From NCBI RefSeq assembly GCF_028462125.1, contig NZ_CP115468.1, positions 3,403,559-3,467,558 on the forward strand: DNA of 64,000 nucleotides, read 5' to 3'. The DNA is from Leptospira sp. GIMC2001 (lineage in GTDB: Bacteria; Spirochaetota; Leptospiria; Leptospirales; Leptospiraceae). The position numbers were made by a program, and so were the translations under genes. This document shows, one piece after another, positions 55,096-63,985 of this stretch (position 1 is its first letter; the number at the start of each line of letters is the position of its first letter). The notes under the pieces are model-generated. The model made no database searches, was not told the DNA's origin, and was given only the letters and a program-made list of their open reading frames with translations.

Positions 55096-55455
55096 TCAAT
55101 GAGTATATATCCAAGCCCAATAGATCAGAACAAACTGCATAGGCAGTCTCAAAACAAGACTCCACTTCGGAATCTTCATCCGAGCTTTATCAGAAACGAG
55201 TTGATAAATATTTGCTGGAAAAACTGCAATCAAGAGAAGTATAATTCCCCAAGCTGCATAGATTCGGGTCATCTCAGGAATCAGTCCAATCGCAAGAACG
55301 ATTTCTGCGACTCCGCTTATATAGACAATTGCCTTATGATATGGAAGAAAGGCTGGAACAATTCGCAGAAAAAATTTAGTATGCGTAAAATGTGTAACAC
55401 CAGCTGTGAAATAAAAAATTGACATCACATACATTAAGATTGTTGTTAATTCCAT
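55096..55455 (-). CDS. DoxX-family membrane protein
   Basis: 119 residues with four hydrophobic helices. It opens MELTTILMYVMSIFYFTAGVTHF and has the AEIVLAIGLIPEMTRIYAAWG block typical of DoxX, ending WAWIY. DoxX proteins work with thiol or quinone redox at the inner membrane in the few studied cases. It lies 59 bases downstream of a MarR-family gene on the same strand, so they may be co-transcribed, and downstream of an AraC gene it may be regulated by either. Confidence 0.8.
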   Translation of the reverse strand: MELTTILMYVMSIFYFTAGVTHFTHTKFFLRIVPAFLPYHKAIVYISGVAEIVLAIGLIPEMTRIYAAWGIILLLIAVFPANIYQLVSDKARMKIPKWSLVLRLPMQFVLIYWAWIYTH

Positions 55456-55514
55456 CCTAAACCCCTTTCGTTATAAATTGTCTGAACATAATTAAATCTT
55501 TTGCTATGGTAATA

Positions 55515-55994
55515 TCATTCATGAGCTTTAATGCATTCAGGACTATTTGTGATCGAAAGTCCTAATTTCTTACAGATCTTACCAAGTGTGTCCATTTCTT
55601 GAACAGAAAGAACGGAAAATTCTGATGTGATCGCAGTTACATGATGAGGTAGAAAACGACTTATGAGTTCATGTCCTTCCTCAGTAAGCGTTATAGATAT
55701 ATATCTTCGATCTTCAAAAGTTCGATTCCGAAGAACTAGTTTTCTTTTTTCTAAATTGTCGATAACAAGAGTTATATTCCCTGTCGACTTTAAAATTTTC
55801 ATACCTAATTCTTTCTGGCATAGCGGCCCTAAGTGATATAAAGCTTCCATGATTCCGAATTGTGATTCAGTAAGATTGAATTCCTGCATACTATGATTCA
55901 ATTTTGCAGATAATGACTCGCTTGCTCTTTTTAATTTAATGAATGCGTTGAGGGATTGAATCTCTCTCTTGGTTCCTTTGAATTTAGTTCCCAT
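55515..55994 (-). CDS. MarR-family transcriptional regulator
   Basis: 159 residues from ATG 55994 (MGTKFKG); an ATG at 56033 would add 13 residues and a weak signal. The winged-helix core is clear: QFGIMEALYHLGPLCQKELG, ILKSTGNITLVIDNLEKRKL and the wing RNRTFEDRRYISITLTEEG. MarR proteins are dimeric repressors that respond to phenolics or oxidants. It diverges from a membrane-protein gene and stands before DoxX, a plausible target. Confidence 0.88.
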   Translation of the reverse strand: MGTKFKGTKREIQSLNAFIKLKRASESLSAKLNHSMQEFNLTESQFGIMEALYHLGPLCQKELGMKILKSTGNITLVIDNLEKRKLVLRNRTFEDRRYISITLTEEGHELISRFLPHHVTAITSEFSVLSVQEMDTLGKICKKLGLSITNSPECIKAHE

Positions 55995-56085
55995 CAAGAT
56001 TAGTTTAAGATCAAACCATTTTATAGCAAGCAAAAATCCCTGTTTTCGGACTTTACAGCCTTTTTGTGGTATAGAGATTTAGCCC

Positions 56086-56745
56086 ATGTCTCGAGAAATA
56101 AAAATTTTTATCGTTTATCTTATTAGTTTTTCAATTCTCTGTGGTTTGGTTCTATTTGCACCAAATGACGTTCCTACTGGATTCAGAATGTTCTTTCTCG
56201 TAGTCGTTTTCATTATCTCAACACCTCTTCTGATCAAATATGCAAATATTTATTCATGGCGATTTCTTTTTGGATTCAGCCTTTTGGTCAGCATATTTCA
56301 AGTTTTACCTGATTGGTTTTTATCCCAAGTCCTCGGAGTTTTGATTTTTCCTGATGATGGATTCCCCAAGATTGGAACTGTATCTGCTTATATGGCAGGT
56401 CTATGGACGATTCCACTTTTTATTTCGGTAGTTAGCGCACAATATGTCCATGAAAAGCTTGGAGGCAATCTCCATATAATTACAGGATTTATAGCTCTCG
56501 CGATTTTTTGGATCTCGGAAGAGACAATGCATATGATTCCAGTTTGGATCGCAAAGGATGTTGAATTGATTGGAAGTGCAGCTATTTATGTTCTACCGGC
56601 TGAATTTATGCTCGGAGTATTTTTCAGTTATATATTGCAGCAGGCAAAATTTGCGAAATTTACATCGAGAGTTGTTCTGGCTTTTAGTGTATCGATTTTC
56701 TATACAGGTGCGCTATCATTCTTTTATCTTATGATCCAGGGATAA
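56086..56745 (+). CDS. Seven-helix membrane protein, unknown function
   Basis: 219 residues with about seven hydrophobic segments and few polar residues. The loop region WFLSQVLGVLIFPDDGFPKIG and the helix IFWISEETMHMIPVWIAKDV contain acidic and His residues that could be functional, but I do not recognise a family. It diverges from the MarR gene by about 90 bases and precedes mltG by 21 bases, so co-transcription with mltG is likely. Confidence 0.6.
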   Translation: MSREIKIFIVYLISFSILCGLVLFAPNDVPTGFRMFFLVVVFIISTPLLIKYANIYSWRFLFGFSLLVSIFQVLPDWFLSQVLGVLIFPDDGFPKIGTVSAYMAGLWTIPLFISVVSAQYVHEKLGGNLHIITGFIALAIFWISEETMHMIPVWIAKDVELIGSAAIYVLPAEFMLGVFFSYILQQAKFAKFTSRVVLAFSVSIFYTGALSFFYLMIQG

Positions 56746-56766
56746 ATTTTCGTTTACAATGGGATT

Positions 56767-57813
56767 ATGGGTAAAAAAATAAAATCAGTGAATATTCTTC
56801 AAACTAAATTATTTCGATATCTGATCGTTGGATTTATTGTCATTGTATTGGGAGTGATTTCTAGTCTTGCGATTATCGATGAGATGAAGGGTGGAGCGGT
56901 AGGAGACGGACAAGTCAAGTACGATCTAATCATCGATCCGGGAATGAGCTCTTCTAAGGTAACCCAAGAATTGAGTACAAACGGTTTGATCAAATCATCT
57001 GTCTATTTCAAGTATCTATTGCGGTTTACAAGAAGTGAATCGAAAATTAAATCGGGAGTTTACGAAATCAATGATGGAATGACCTCGCGCAAGATCTTGC
57101 AGGTTCTCGTAGATGGCAAAGTCAAATTGGTTCATTTCACAATTCCCGAAGGATACAACAATCGCCAGATTGGAGATATCCTAGTTAAGAAAAATTTGGT
57201 CAAAACAAGACAAGAGTTCCTTCTTGCAGCTCAAGACAAAAAGTTATTAGATAAGTATAAGATTCCGGGCAACAGTCTAGAAGGATATTTGTTTCCTGAG
57301 ACTTATTCGGTTCCTATCAATTTTCCTTTAGATCGTATTCTTGAAATGATGATTCGAAGATTCTATGTTAAATTAGAAAAAATTGAAGAATCAAAAAATT
57401 TGAGTCCTGCAGATCTTCATACCAAAGTTATTCTAGCATCCATTGTAGAGAGAGAAGCTGTTCGACCGAATGAACGACCGATGATGGCTGGCGTTTTTGA
57501 AACTCGAATCGACAAAGACATGCCACTGGAAAGCTGTGCAACAGTTCAATATCTTTTTGACAAACCCAAGAAAAGACTTTTTGAAAAGGACATTAAGATT
57601 GATAGTCCTTACAATACCTATATCAATCCTGGCTGGCCGCCTGGTCCGATTTCCAATCCAGGATTTCCCGCATTGGAAGCGGCTTTTAGACCACAGAAAT
57701 CGAATAAATTATTCTTCTTATTGAAGCCAGATGGTTCCCATTATTTCTCGGAGACTTTCAAAGAGCATCTTGAAGCTAAGAAAAAATACATAGACGTGCT
57801 ATATAAAAACTGA
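56767..57813 (+). CDS. mltG: Endolytic transglycosylase MltG
   Basis: 348 residues. One N-terminal membrane helix (about 18-38) leads to a LysM-like region (about 50-130) and the YceG catalytic domain (about 140-340). Key motifs are TIPEGYNNRQIGDILV, LEGYLFPETY, ILASIVEREA (the Glu is catalytic), INPGWPPGPISNPG and SHYFSETFKEHLE. MltG cleaves nascent glycan strands and is proposed to end peptidoglycan polymerisation. The length is typical. Confidence 0.95.
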   Translation: MGKKIKSVNILQTKLFRYLIVGFIVIVLGVISSLAIIDEMKGGAVGDGQVKYDLIIDPGMSSSKVTQELSTNGLIKSSVYFKYLLRFTRSESKIKSGVYEINDGMTSRKILQVLVDGKVKLVHFTIPEGYNNRQIGDILVKKNLVKTRQEFLLAAQDKKLLDKYKIPGNSLEGYLFPETYSVPINFPLDRILEMMIRRFYVKLEKIEESKNLSPADLHTKVILASIVEREAVRPNERPMMAGVFETRIDKDMPLESCATVQYLFDKPKKRLFEKDIKIDSPYNTYINPGWPPGPISNPGFPALEAAFRPQKSNKLFFLLKPDGSHYFSETFKEHLEAKKKYIDVLYKN

Positions 57814-57819
57814 TTGAAA

Positions 57820-57892
57820 TATTTGAATACAAGCGAAGTATAAATGCAATCTGAATCTATCAATTGCATTCCAATTCAAGTATATTCAAATA
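57820..57892. repeat. Nested inverted repeats between mltG and a small gene
   Basis: An outer pair, TATTTGAATA (57820-57829) with TATTCAAATA (57883-57892), encloses an inner pair, AATGCAAT (57843-57850) with ATTGCATT (57863-57870). Together they can fold into a two-level stem that fills most of the 125-base gap. It may be the mltG terminator or a leader structure for the gene at 57939. Confidence 0.5.
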
Positions 57893-57938
57893 CTAAAGAT
57901 TGCCAATAATCTCAATTTTTACAGAATAGGAGAAATTC

Positions 57939-58208
57939 ATGCAAGCTTCAAATGACGAAAATATAATCAATCTGAACGTGACTATCGGAACCATTTCTAA
58001 AGAATTATTAGATGTACAGAAAGCACTCGATGAGTATAGAAAGAATCAAGATAGAATTGATGAGAAGGCTCTAGATTTTGTAACAAAAGCTGAGTTGGTG
58101 ATCGAACGAGCAGAACAAGGAACTCTAGCACTAACCGAAGACCAAAAACGAAAAATTAAGAGTAATCTAATGAAAATTCTTCAGAAGATGAAAGGCAATT
58201 CTAACTAA
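57939..58208 (+). CDS. Small coiled-coil protein, unknown function
   Basis: 89 residues, highly charged, mostly helical: TIGTISKELLDVQKALDEYRK and AELVIERAEQGTLALTEDQKRK look like two helices of a coiled coil. No cysteine, no membrane segment. AGGAGAAATTC precedes the ATG, a strong ribosome-binding site, so the gene is probably real and well translated. I recognise no family. Confidence 0.65.
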   Translation: MQASNDENIINLNVTIGTISKELLDVQKALDEYRKNQDRIDEKALDFVTKAELVIERAEQGTLALTEDQKRKIKSNLMKILQKMKGNSN

Positions 58209-58220
58209 ACATATCGCCTT

Positions 58221-58249
58221 AGTAAATTTGTTTATCTTTTAAATTTACT
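58221..58249. terminator. AT-rich hairpin between convergent genes
   Basis: AGTAAATTT (58221-58229) pairs with AAATTTACT (58241-58249) around eleven T-rich bases. It stands 13 bases after the stop of the small coiled-coil gene and probably ends it; the reverse strand may use it too. Confidence 0.55.
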
Positions 58250-58294
58250 GGAAAACATTCAAGAAACTGGAAATCGTTTGATGAATAGATTACT

Positions 58295-60505
58295 CTAGAG
58301 TAATTTCTTCAATTGTTGACTGAGAGCTTGAAATTCTGGATTCCGCGAAGTAGAATTGTCCAAATAATCAATTGAGTTGTTTATCCAATCTATATCAGAT
58401 TCAAGTTCCTTACGGATAAAAACATGTCTGATATCATTTAAAGCTCGAATTTCTATATATCTTCGCTGCTTATCATAAAACATCATATCACTTACTTTAG
58501 TAAGAGTGTACTGTGAAGATCGCATAGCGGAGACTACATCATCAAGCCATATTATACCCCGATTGCTTCGATCAACAAAGTCAATGGCTTTCTGCACTGC
58601 GGTCGGAATTGAAATCTCTCTTTCTTTCGGGCCGCCATAAACACCAACAGATTTCTTCTGTGCGACAGTTTCATTGGATTTATCTGATTTTGGATTTCGA
58701 TTGTATGTTTTATCTTTTGATCCATTGGATGAGTTGTCATCACTTCGATCATCATCACGCCTTGCAGATACTGATGCTGCAATTCCAAACAGCGATAATA
58801 GCCATTCTAAGAATCTTTTGATAAGTCCTTTGGCTTCATTCTCCTTTCGGATTCTCTCTTCCTCTTGATCTTTCTCCCATTCAGAAATGGATTTAGACAA
58901 CTTCAGTTGTTCTTGAACCAAACGAACTCGATCTGGGTGATTGAGGGGAACCTCTGCAAGAAATTCATAGATTCCATTTTTTATTCCAGACTCGCGAGCC
59001 ATGGAATGCAATAAGTTTCGCTTTTTACGATTCTCAATAAAACCGTTTGGAAGATTTTCTCGAAAAAGAAGTTGAATTCCATAGATCCCATGATTTGCTC
59101 TTCTCTCCAATTTATAAATCAGTTCGGGATTGGTCTTACAGCGATCCAAAAATTTTGAAAAAAGTGTCTTCTTTTCTATGCCTAGAATTTCTTGAAGAGT
59201 CAAGTCAACATTGAATTCATCATAGCGAATTAGTACAGGCTCAAATTTCATATTCAAAGATTTTAAATTTTCTTTCAAAATAAATTCGATCAAATATTCG
59301 TTTCTTGCCTCAGACAGAGTTGTCGATTTCTGTATGATTGAACGAAAAATTGTAAGAAAAGTCTCAGCACCATCCCAACCACCACTGGATGAAAATGAAG
59401 GATGCTTCTCCAGTTCTTCTAAGTATGAAGGGAAATTATTCGCAGAATTTCTATCTATGGATTGGTTCTGCTCTGGTGGAAGTATATCGATCAAAATATT
59501 TCTAGCGATCAAGCCAAATAGATCAACGATCGTTTCTAATTCGGATCGAACGGGTTTCGGTGCATGTGAATCCGTCTCTGTTGATGCGAGTTCATGGATA
59601 GCAGTTCTTATAAAACTGAAGTAAGGTGCTGCTTCTACTAATATAGATAGACCACCTCGAGCTTGTATTACTTTATGAGCAGGTTCCTTAACTTCCATAG
59701 AGGAAAATGTCTCAATATAAGGTTCGCCTGATCTTTTACCAAGAATATTGAGTATTCCAACAAATAATTCAGGAAATAATTTGAATCGAGATTCAAGGAA
59801 GCTTTCAAAAGATAGATTATCAATTTTTTTTATTATCGCGGGAAGCTGCTTTGGATTGTTCACATCCATAACTGTTCCCGATTCAGAAATAAAATATTGA
59901 TTCATAATCCAATGACTTAAGTCATTCGATTTAATCCGGTCTGCAATGATTTGATCTCGTTTGGAAATATGCATTATAAGAGACAGAGCACTTGCTCTCA
60001 TACAAGCTATTTTGACCTTTTTTATCATATCAGCTTTGAGACCGACAGGTCGTATCACAACATTGCGGAGAATTAAATCTTGGATCTCGTCTGAATAGTC
60101 AATATATTGAAATCTTACGATTGCTTTTTTCGATGCAAGGATGTCTAGCGTCTCGTTATTGAGATAAACCAACTCTTCTGCTTTAGAGAGTGCATAGACA
60201 GCACCATTGAATAGGAAAAAATTCTCTACACCCTTCTCAATTTTGATAATGTCTTTCATGACATTGGGATTGTATTGGAGAATCAGAGTTTTGAGTTCTG
60301 GCTCTGTTACTAAATCTTCATCTGTAAATTGGTTTCCATCATTGAATGTGGCAAAATTTTTCGATGAGGATGATTCATTCGCATCCTCTGAACCAGTTTT
60401 TGTAGAATCAGGAAAATGTGATTCTTGAGAATCTTCATTTGCTAGAGAATTGGTTTGGGTGTCTCGTTGCAATTGTTCGGACGCGGGTTCTTCAGAAGGA
60501 ATCAT
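58295..60505 (-). CDS. Large protein of unknown function
   Basis: 736 residues with no signal peptide. The first 65 residues are acidic and low-complexity. The centre (about 70-540) is helical with no motif I can name. A Lys/Glu-rich coiled coil (KSISEWEKDQEEERIRKENEA) leads to a short hydrophobic stretch (FLEWLLSLFGIAASV, about 575-590), a basic/acidic linker (about 592-635), and a conserved-looking C-terminal module (IIWLDDVVSAMRSSQYTL ... YIEIRALNDIRHVFIRK). It may be a peripheral membrane or cytosolic protein. I do not assign a function. Confidence 0.6.
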   Translation of the reverse strand: MIPSEEPASEQLQRDTQTNSLANEDSQESHFPDSTKTGSEDANESSSSKNFATFNDGNQFTDEDLVTEPELKTLILQYNPNVMKDIIKIEKGVENFFLFNGAVYALSKAEELVYLNNETLDILASKKAIVRFQYIDYSDEIQDLILRNVVIRPVGLKADMIKKVKIACMRASALSLIMHISKRDQIIADRIKSNDLSHWIMNQYFISESGTVMDVNNPKQLPAIIKKIDNLSFESFLESRFKLFPELFVGILNILGKRSGEPYIETFSSMEVKEPAHKVIQARGGLSILVEAAPYFSFIRTAIHELASTETDSHAPKPVRSELETIVDLFGLIARNILIDILPPEQNQSIDRNSANNFPSYLEELEKHPSFSSSGGWDGAETFLTIFRSIIQKSTTLSEARNEYLIEFILKENLKSLNMKFEPVLIRYDEFNVDLTLQEILGIEKKTLFSKFLDRCKTNPELIYKLERRANHGIYGIQLLFRENLPNGFIENRKKRNLLHSMARESGIKNGIYEFLAEVPLNHPDRVRLVQEQLKLSKSISEWEKDQEEERIRKENEAKGLIKRFLEWLLSLFGIAASVSARRDDDRSDDNSSNGSKDKTYNRNPKSDKSNETVAQKKSVGVYGGPKEREISIPTAVQKAIDFVDRSNRGIIWLDDVVSAMRSSQYTLTKVSDMMFYDKQRRYIEIRALNDIRHVFIRKELESDIDWINNSIDYLDNSTSRNPEFQALSQQLKKLL

Positions 60506-60597
60506 TCTATCAGGTCTCTATTGATAAAAATCGGATAGATTCGCCCACAATCAACAAACTATTTACCTAATTTACTAACTCTTATGCAAATAGTTCG

Positions 60598-60633
60598 TAT
60601 AAGGATTCAGATCAATGAAAATGAATCCTTATA
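60598..60633. repeat. 11-bp inverted repeat between minus-strand genes
   Basis: TATAAGGATTC (60598-60608) and GAATCCTTATA (60623-60633) are perfect inverted copies with a 14-base loop. They lie 28 bases after the lipoprotein stop and 93 bases before the next gene, so a terminator for the former is likely though there is no T run. Confidence 0.5.
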
Positions 60634-60660
60634 TTAGATTAGCTATCCATTCTTACTTTA

Positions 60661-61470
60661 TCAATTGATATACTTAGAACAGTTTATGGAAGTGATGGAA
60701 TCTAAAGTGAATGGTAACTCGATCGTCCTTGAAGATCCAGAATCGCAAATTTTTCCTGGATCTAAGCTATCACTTGCAGCTCCTGCATCATAAGCCGTAT
60801 TCAATGTGATTCGAATTCTAGAATTGACAATTTCTAAAAATTGAGGACTGGTCGTATTGGTTCGACCGTCATTCAACCTTGCGCCCAAATAAGTTGCATT
60901 TACAATGGCTCCCGTCTCTAAGTTCAATCGTGCAAGATAAATTACTTTCGGTCCACCACCTCGGCCATAACTATTCTGAACGGCATTTGCTGTTGTGCGA
61001 AAATCTGCGTTACCACCATCTGTTGTGAATGCTACAAATAATTCATTATTTGAATATAGAATTCGCTCACCACGAGTATCGGCAGCTGACCTATCATAGT
61101 AATAGCACCAAATGGGACTTCCACCTTCCAATCTTTGAACGAATGCATCCTGATTGTTGCTCGTAACTTGTGCATATCCCGTTCTAAAACTGGTATCCCC
61201 AGATGCCAAAGAATTTACAGTGCCACCGGGAGAAACCGGTTGTAGATTTGCACAAGAAGTCACCCCACCCGCTGTGCTGCCACCCCCAGAAGCCGCAGCC
61301 GCCAAAAGGATCAATAGATTCCTTTCATCTTCTTCCCGCTGCTCCTCATCCTTCGTTCCAGCGATATCACCTAATATTGGTACATCATTGAGAACAGAAC
61401 ACTCAGTAACCAAACTGAAAATGACTATTAAATAAGCAAAATTCTTAAAAATACGATTGCTAATACACAT
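60661..61470 (-). CDS. Predicted lipoprotein, unknown function
   Basis: 269 residues from ATG 61470, chosen because GGGAG is five bases upstream and it yields a signal peptide ending FSLVTEC (lipobox Cys near 24); ATG 61548 would add 26 residues. An Ala/Gly/Ser linker (LLILLAAAASGGGSTAGG) follows. The mature part is beta-rich with repeated sequence ideas (FVQRLEGGSPIWCYYYDRS; IYLARLNLETGAIVNATYLG) resembling a beta-propeller. Two or more cysteines could pair. The family is not recognised. Confidence 0.68.
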   Translation of the reverse strand: MCISNRIFKNFAYLIVIFSLVTECSVLNDVPILGDIAGTKDEEQREEDERNLLILLAAAASGGGSTAGGVTSCANLQPVSPGGTVNSLASGDTSFRTGYAQVTSNNQDAFVQRLEGGSPIWCYYYDRSAADTRGERILYSNNELFVAFTTDGGNADFRTTANAVQNSYGRGGGPKVIYLARLNLETGAIVNATYLGARLNDGRTNTTSPQFLEIVNSRIRITLNTAYDAGAASDSLDPGKICDSGSSRTIELPFTLDSITSINCSKYIN

Positions 61471-61825
61471 AAAAACTCCCACCATATTCTTGTAATATGC
61501 TAAATTCATGCAAATTTGAAAACCTTTTTTTTGATAAAGTATGGTCACTACTAAGTTAGGAATTCATTTTCGAATCAGTTTTGTTTACAGAACAATTTCT
61601 AGAATGATCTAGGATTATTGATGAATTGGTGGTCTTCAAAATGACATAGTTTACTACAAAACAAGACGGAGAGTTTTTTCTGGAATTGAAGATATTCCTA
61701 TTCCATTTCAGCGACTTTCGAAATTACAATTATTCTAAATTTTGAATTGACTTTTTTAATTAAAATAATATCCTCAAATATCTATTTATACTCCTTATCC
61801 GTATAAGTAAAACGGTTGATTGACA
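61471..61825. other. Divergent spacer ahead of the histidine kinase
   Basis: A 355-base AT-rich stretch with no gene I can support. It must hold promoters for the lipoprotein (minus) and the kinase (plus). A small CTTAT-CCGT-ATAAG hairpin lies near 61795-61808. Confidence 0.5.
61747..61774 (+). promoter_or_regulatory. Candidate sigma-70 promoter for the hybrid kinase
   Basis: TTGACT (61747-61752) and TATCCT (61769-61774) with a 16-base spacer lie 52 bases before the ATG at 61826. The -35 matches consensus in five of six bases; the -10 is weaker. Confidence 0.45.
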
Positions 61826-63985
61826 ATGATTTCATCAGAAGAAAAAACCATTCTATTAGTTGAAGATGAAGCCATTCTTGCAATGATGCAAAAAGGCCAA
61901 TTGGAAAAGGAAGGGTACAAAGTGTACCATGCCCTGAATGGAGAGAAAGCTTTATCAATTATTACAAGTGGTGATCCGAATTTTGATCTAATTCTTATGG
62001 ATATTGATTTGGGTAAAGGATTAGATGGAACGCAAACTGCCGTTGAAATTCTAAAAAATCATCTAATTCCCATCGTTTTTCTCTCCTCTCATACCGAAAA
62101 AGAAGTAGTCCAAAAAACCGAAACCATCACTTCCTATGGTTATGTTGTCAAAAACTCCGGCATTACGGTGCTAGATGCATCAATCAAAATGGCTTTTAAG
62201 CTTTTTGAAGCAAACGAAATTACTAAAAGCAAAAAAGAACACCTAGAGATTGTTTTGCGTTCTATTGGGGATGCTGTGATTGCTACGGACAAAGAAAGCA
62301 AAGTTATGCATATGAATGTGGTTGCAGAAATACTGACTGGTTGGAAATTTTCTGAAGTTCAGGGTAGAAAGTTAAATGAATTTTTCATAATAACGGATTC
62401 AGAAACCGGACGTCCAATATTGAATCCTGTTGATAAAGTATTGGAGACCGATCAAGTCGTAGGACTTGCTAATCATACAATCCTTACTGCTAAGAATGGA
62501 AGTAATTTTCAAATCGCGGACTCTGGCTCGCCAATCAAAGATCTAAAAGGAAATACGCAAGGCGTTGTATTGGTATTTCGTGATGTTACGCAAGAGTATT
62601 TAGTTCAATCAAAAATCGCAGAGCAAGCTGAGATGTTGGACAATGTCGCAGATGCAATCATCGCAAAGGATAAAAATTTTGTTATAAAATTTTGGAACAA
62701 GGCAGCAGAAAAAATATACGGATGGAAATCCGAAGAAGTAATTGGTAAAGTTGTCACGGACGTTCTAGAATCGGAATATATTGGAACAAACCGGAATCAA
62801 GTGATAGAAAATCTCATGAATGACGGAAGATACTCTGCAGACATTATTCAAAAGCGAAAAGATGGAACATTGATCAATATCGAAACCAACGCGATCAAAC
62901 AAAATGATCGAAATGGAAATTTCATTGGAATAATTAGCGTTAATCGAGATGTTACAGAAAAAATGCATAACCTTCAGGCTCTAAAAGATTCTGAAATGCG
63001 ATTGATAGAAACGATTGAATCAGCTATGGATGCAATCATCAGCATTGATAAAAACAAAGAAATAATACTATTCAATGAAGCAGCCGAACGTATGTTTGGT
63101 CATAAATCTGCAGATATTTTCGGTAAAAAATTGGACTTACTCATTCCAATGGATTTTCGAAACCAACATGATACCCATATAGATACTTTTGCAAAGACTG
63201 GAACCAGTCGAAGGGCAATGGGTGAACTTGGCCAGATCAAAGGTCTGCGTGCTAATGGGGAGCAATTTCCAATTGAAGCTTCGATATCTCAGATCAATTT
63301 GAATGGTGAAAAGATATTCACGGTAATTCTTCGAGATGTTACGATTCGAAATACCTCAGAGAATAAGATCAAAAAGCTTTTATCGGAGAAAGACAATTTT
63401 CTAAAAGAAATTCACCATCGCGTTAAGAATAATATGAATGTTATTTTTACATTGCTTACTCTACAGTCTGATTCTCAGAGTGATCCGGCTGTCAAATCAC
63501 TACTCAATGATGCAGCCGGAAGAGTCAAAAGTATGATTGTATTGTATGATAAACTCTACGAGTCGGACTCAAATAATACAGTTTCCATTCATGAATACTT
63601 TCCTTCCCTATTTCAAGAAATATTAAGTATTTTTCCAAATTCTATTAAGTTAGATCTCAACATCGATAAATCAATCGTCTTGAATGCACGCCTGCTTTCT
63701 TCGATTGGAATCATTATCAACGAGTTAATTACAAACTCAATTAAGCATGGATTCAAACCAAATCAAGAATCAAAAATTTATTTTTCAGTTAGCCAGACAA
63801 ACGACAAAGTCCTCATCACATATCGAGACAATGGTGTTGGAATTCCAGAACAAAATTCTATGGATAAAGCAAAAGGTTTTGGACTTCAGCTCATTTCTAT
63901 GCTAGTTGAGCAAATCAATGGAAGCATTCGTTATGAGAATAGCGACGGTGCCAATTTCTTTATTGAATTTACATTAGAAAGATGA
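61826..63985 (+). CDS. Response-regulator/PAS/HisKA_2 hybrid histidine kinase
   Basis: 719 residues from ATG 61826 (a TTG at 61820 adds two). A receiver domain (about 8-125) has the acidic pair VEDEA, the phospho-acceptor Asp in LILMDIDLG and a Lys in VKNSG. Three PAS domains follow (about 140-255, 265-380, 395-505). The kinase core is of the HisKA_2 type: FLKEIHHRVKNNMNVIFTLL with the His acceptor, then an ATPase with NELITNSIKHGF, YRDNGVGIPE and GFGLQLI. No membrane helix, so it is cytosolic. HisKA_2 kinases often pair with ANTAR or PhyR-like regulators; none is in the window. Confidence 0.9.
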   Translation: MISSEEKTILLVEDEAILAMMQKGQLEKEGYKVYHALNGEKALSIITSGDPNFDLILMDIDLGKGLDGTQTAVEILKNHLIPIVFLSSHTEKEVVQKTETITSYGYVVKNSGITVLDASIKMAFKLFEANEITKSKKEHLEIVLRSIGDAVIATDKESKVMHMNVVAEILTGWKFSEVQGRKLNEFFIITDSETGRPILNPVDKVLETDQVVGLANHTILTAKNGSNFQIADSGSPIKDLKGNTQGVVLVFRDVTQEYLVQSKIAEQAEMLDNVADAIIAKDKNFVIKFWNKAAEKIYGWKSEEVIGKVVTDVLESEYIGTNRNQVIENLMNDGRYSADIIQKRKDGTLINIETNAIKQNDRNGNFIGIISVNRDVTEKMHNLQALKDSEMRLIETIESAMDAIISIDKNKEIILFNEAAERMFGHKSADIFGKKLDLLIPMDFRNQHDTHIDTFAKTGTSRRAMGELGQIKGLRANGEQFPIEASISQINLNGEKIFTVILRDVTIRNTSENKIKKLLSEKDNFLKEIHHRVKNNMNVIFTLLTLQSDSQSDPAVKSLLNDAAGRVKSMIVLYDKLYESDSNNTVSIHEYFPSLFQEILSIFPNSIKLDLNIDKSIVLNARLLSSIGIIINELITNSIKHGFKPNQESKIYFSVSQTNDKVLITYRDNGVGIPEQNSMDKAKGFGLQLISMLVEQINGSIRYENSDGANFFIEFTLER

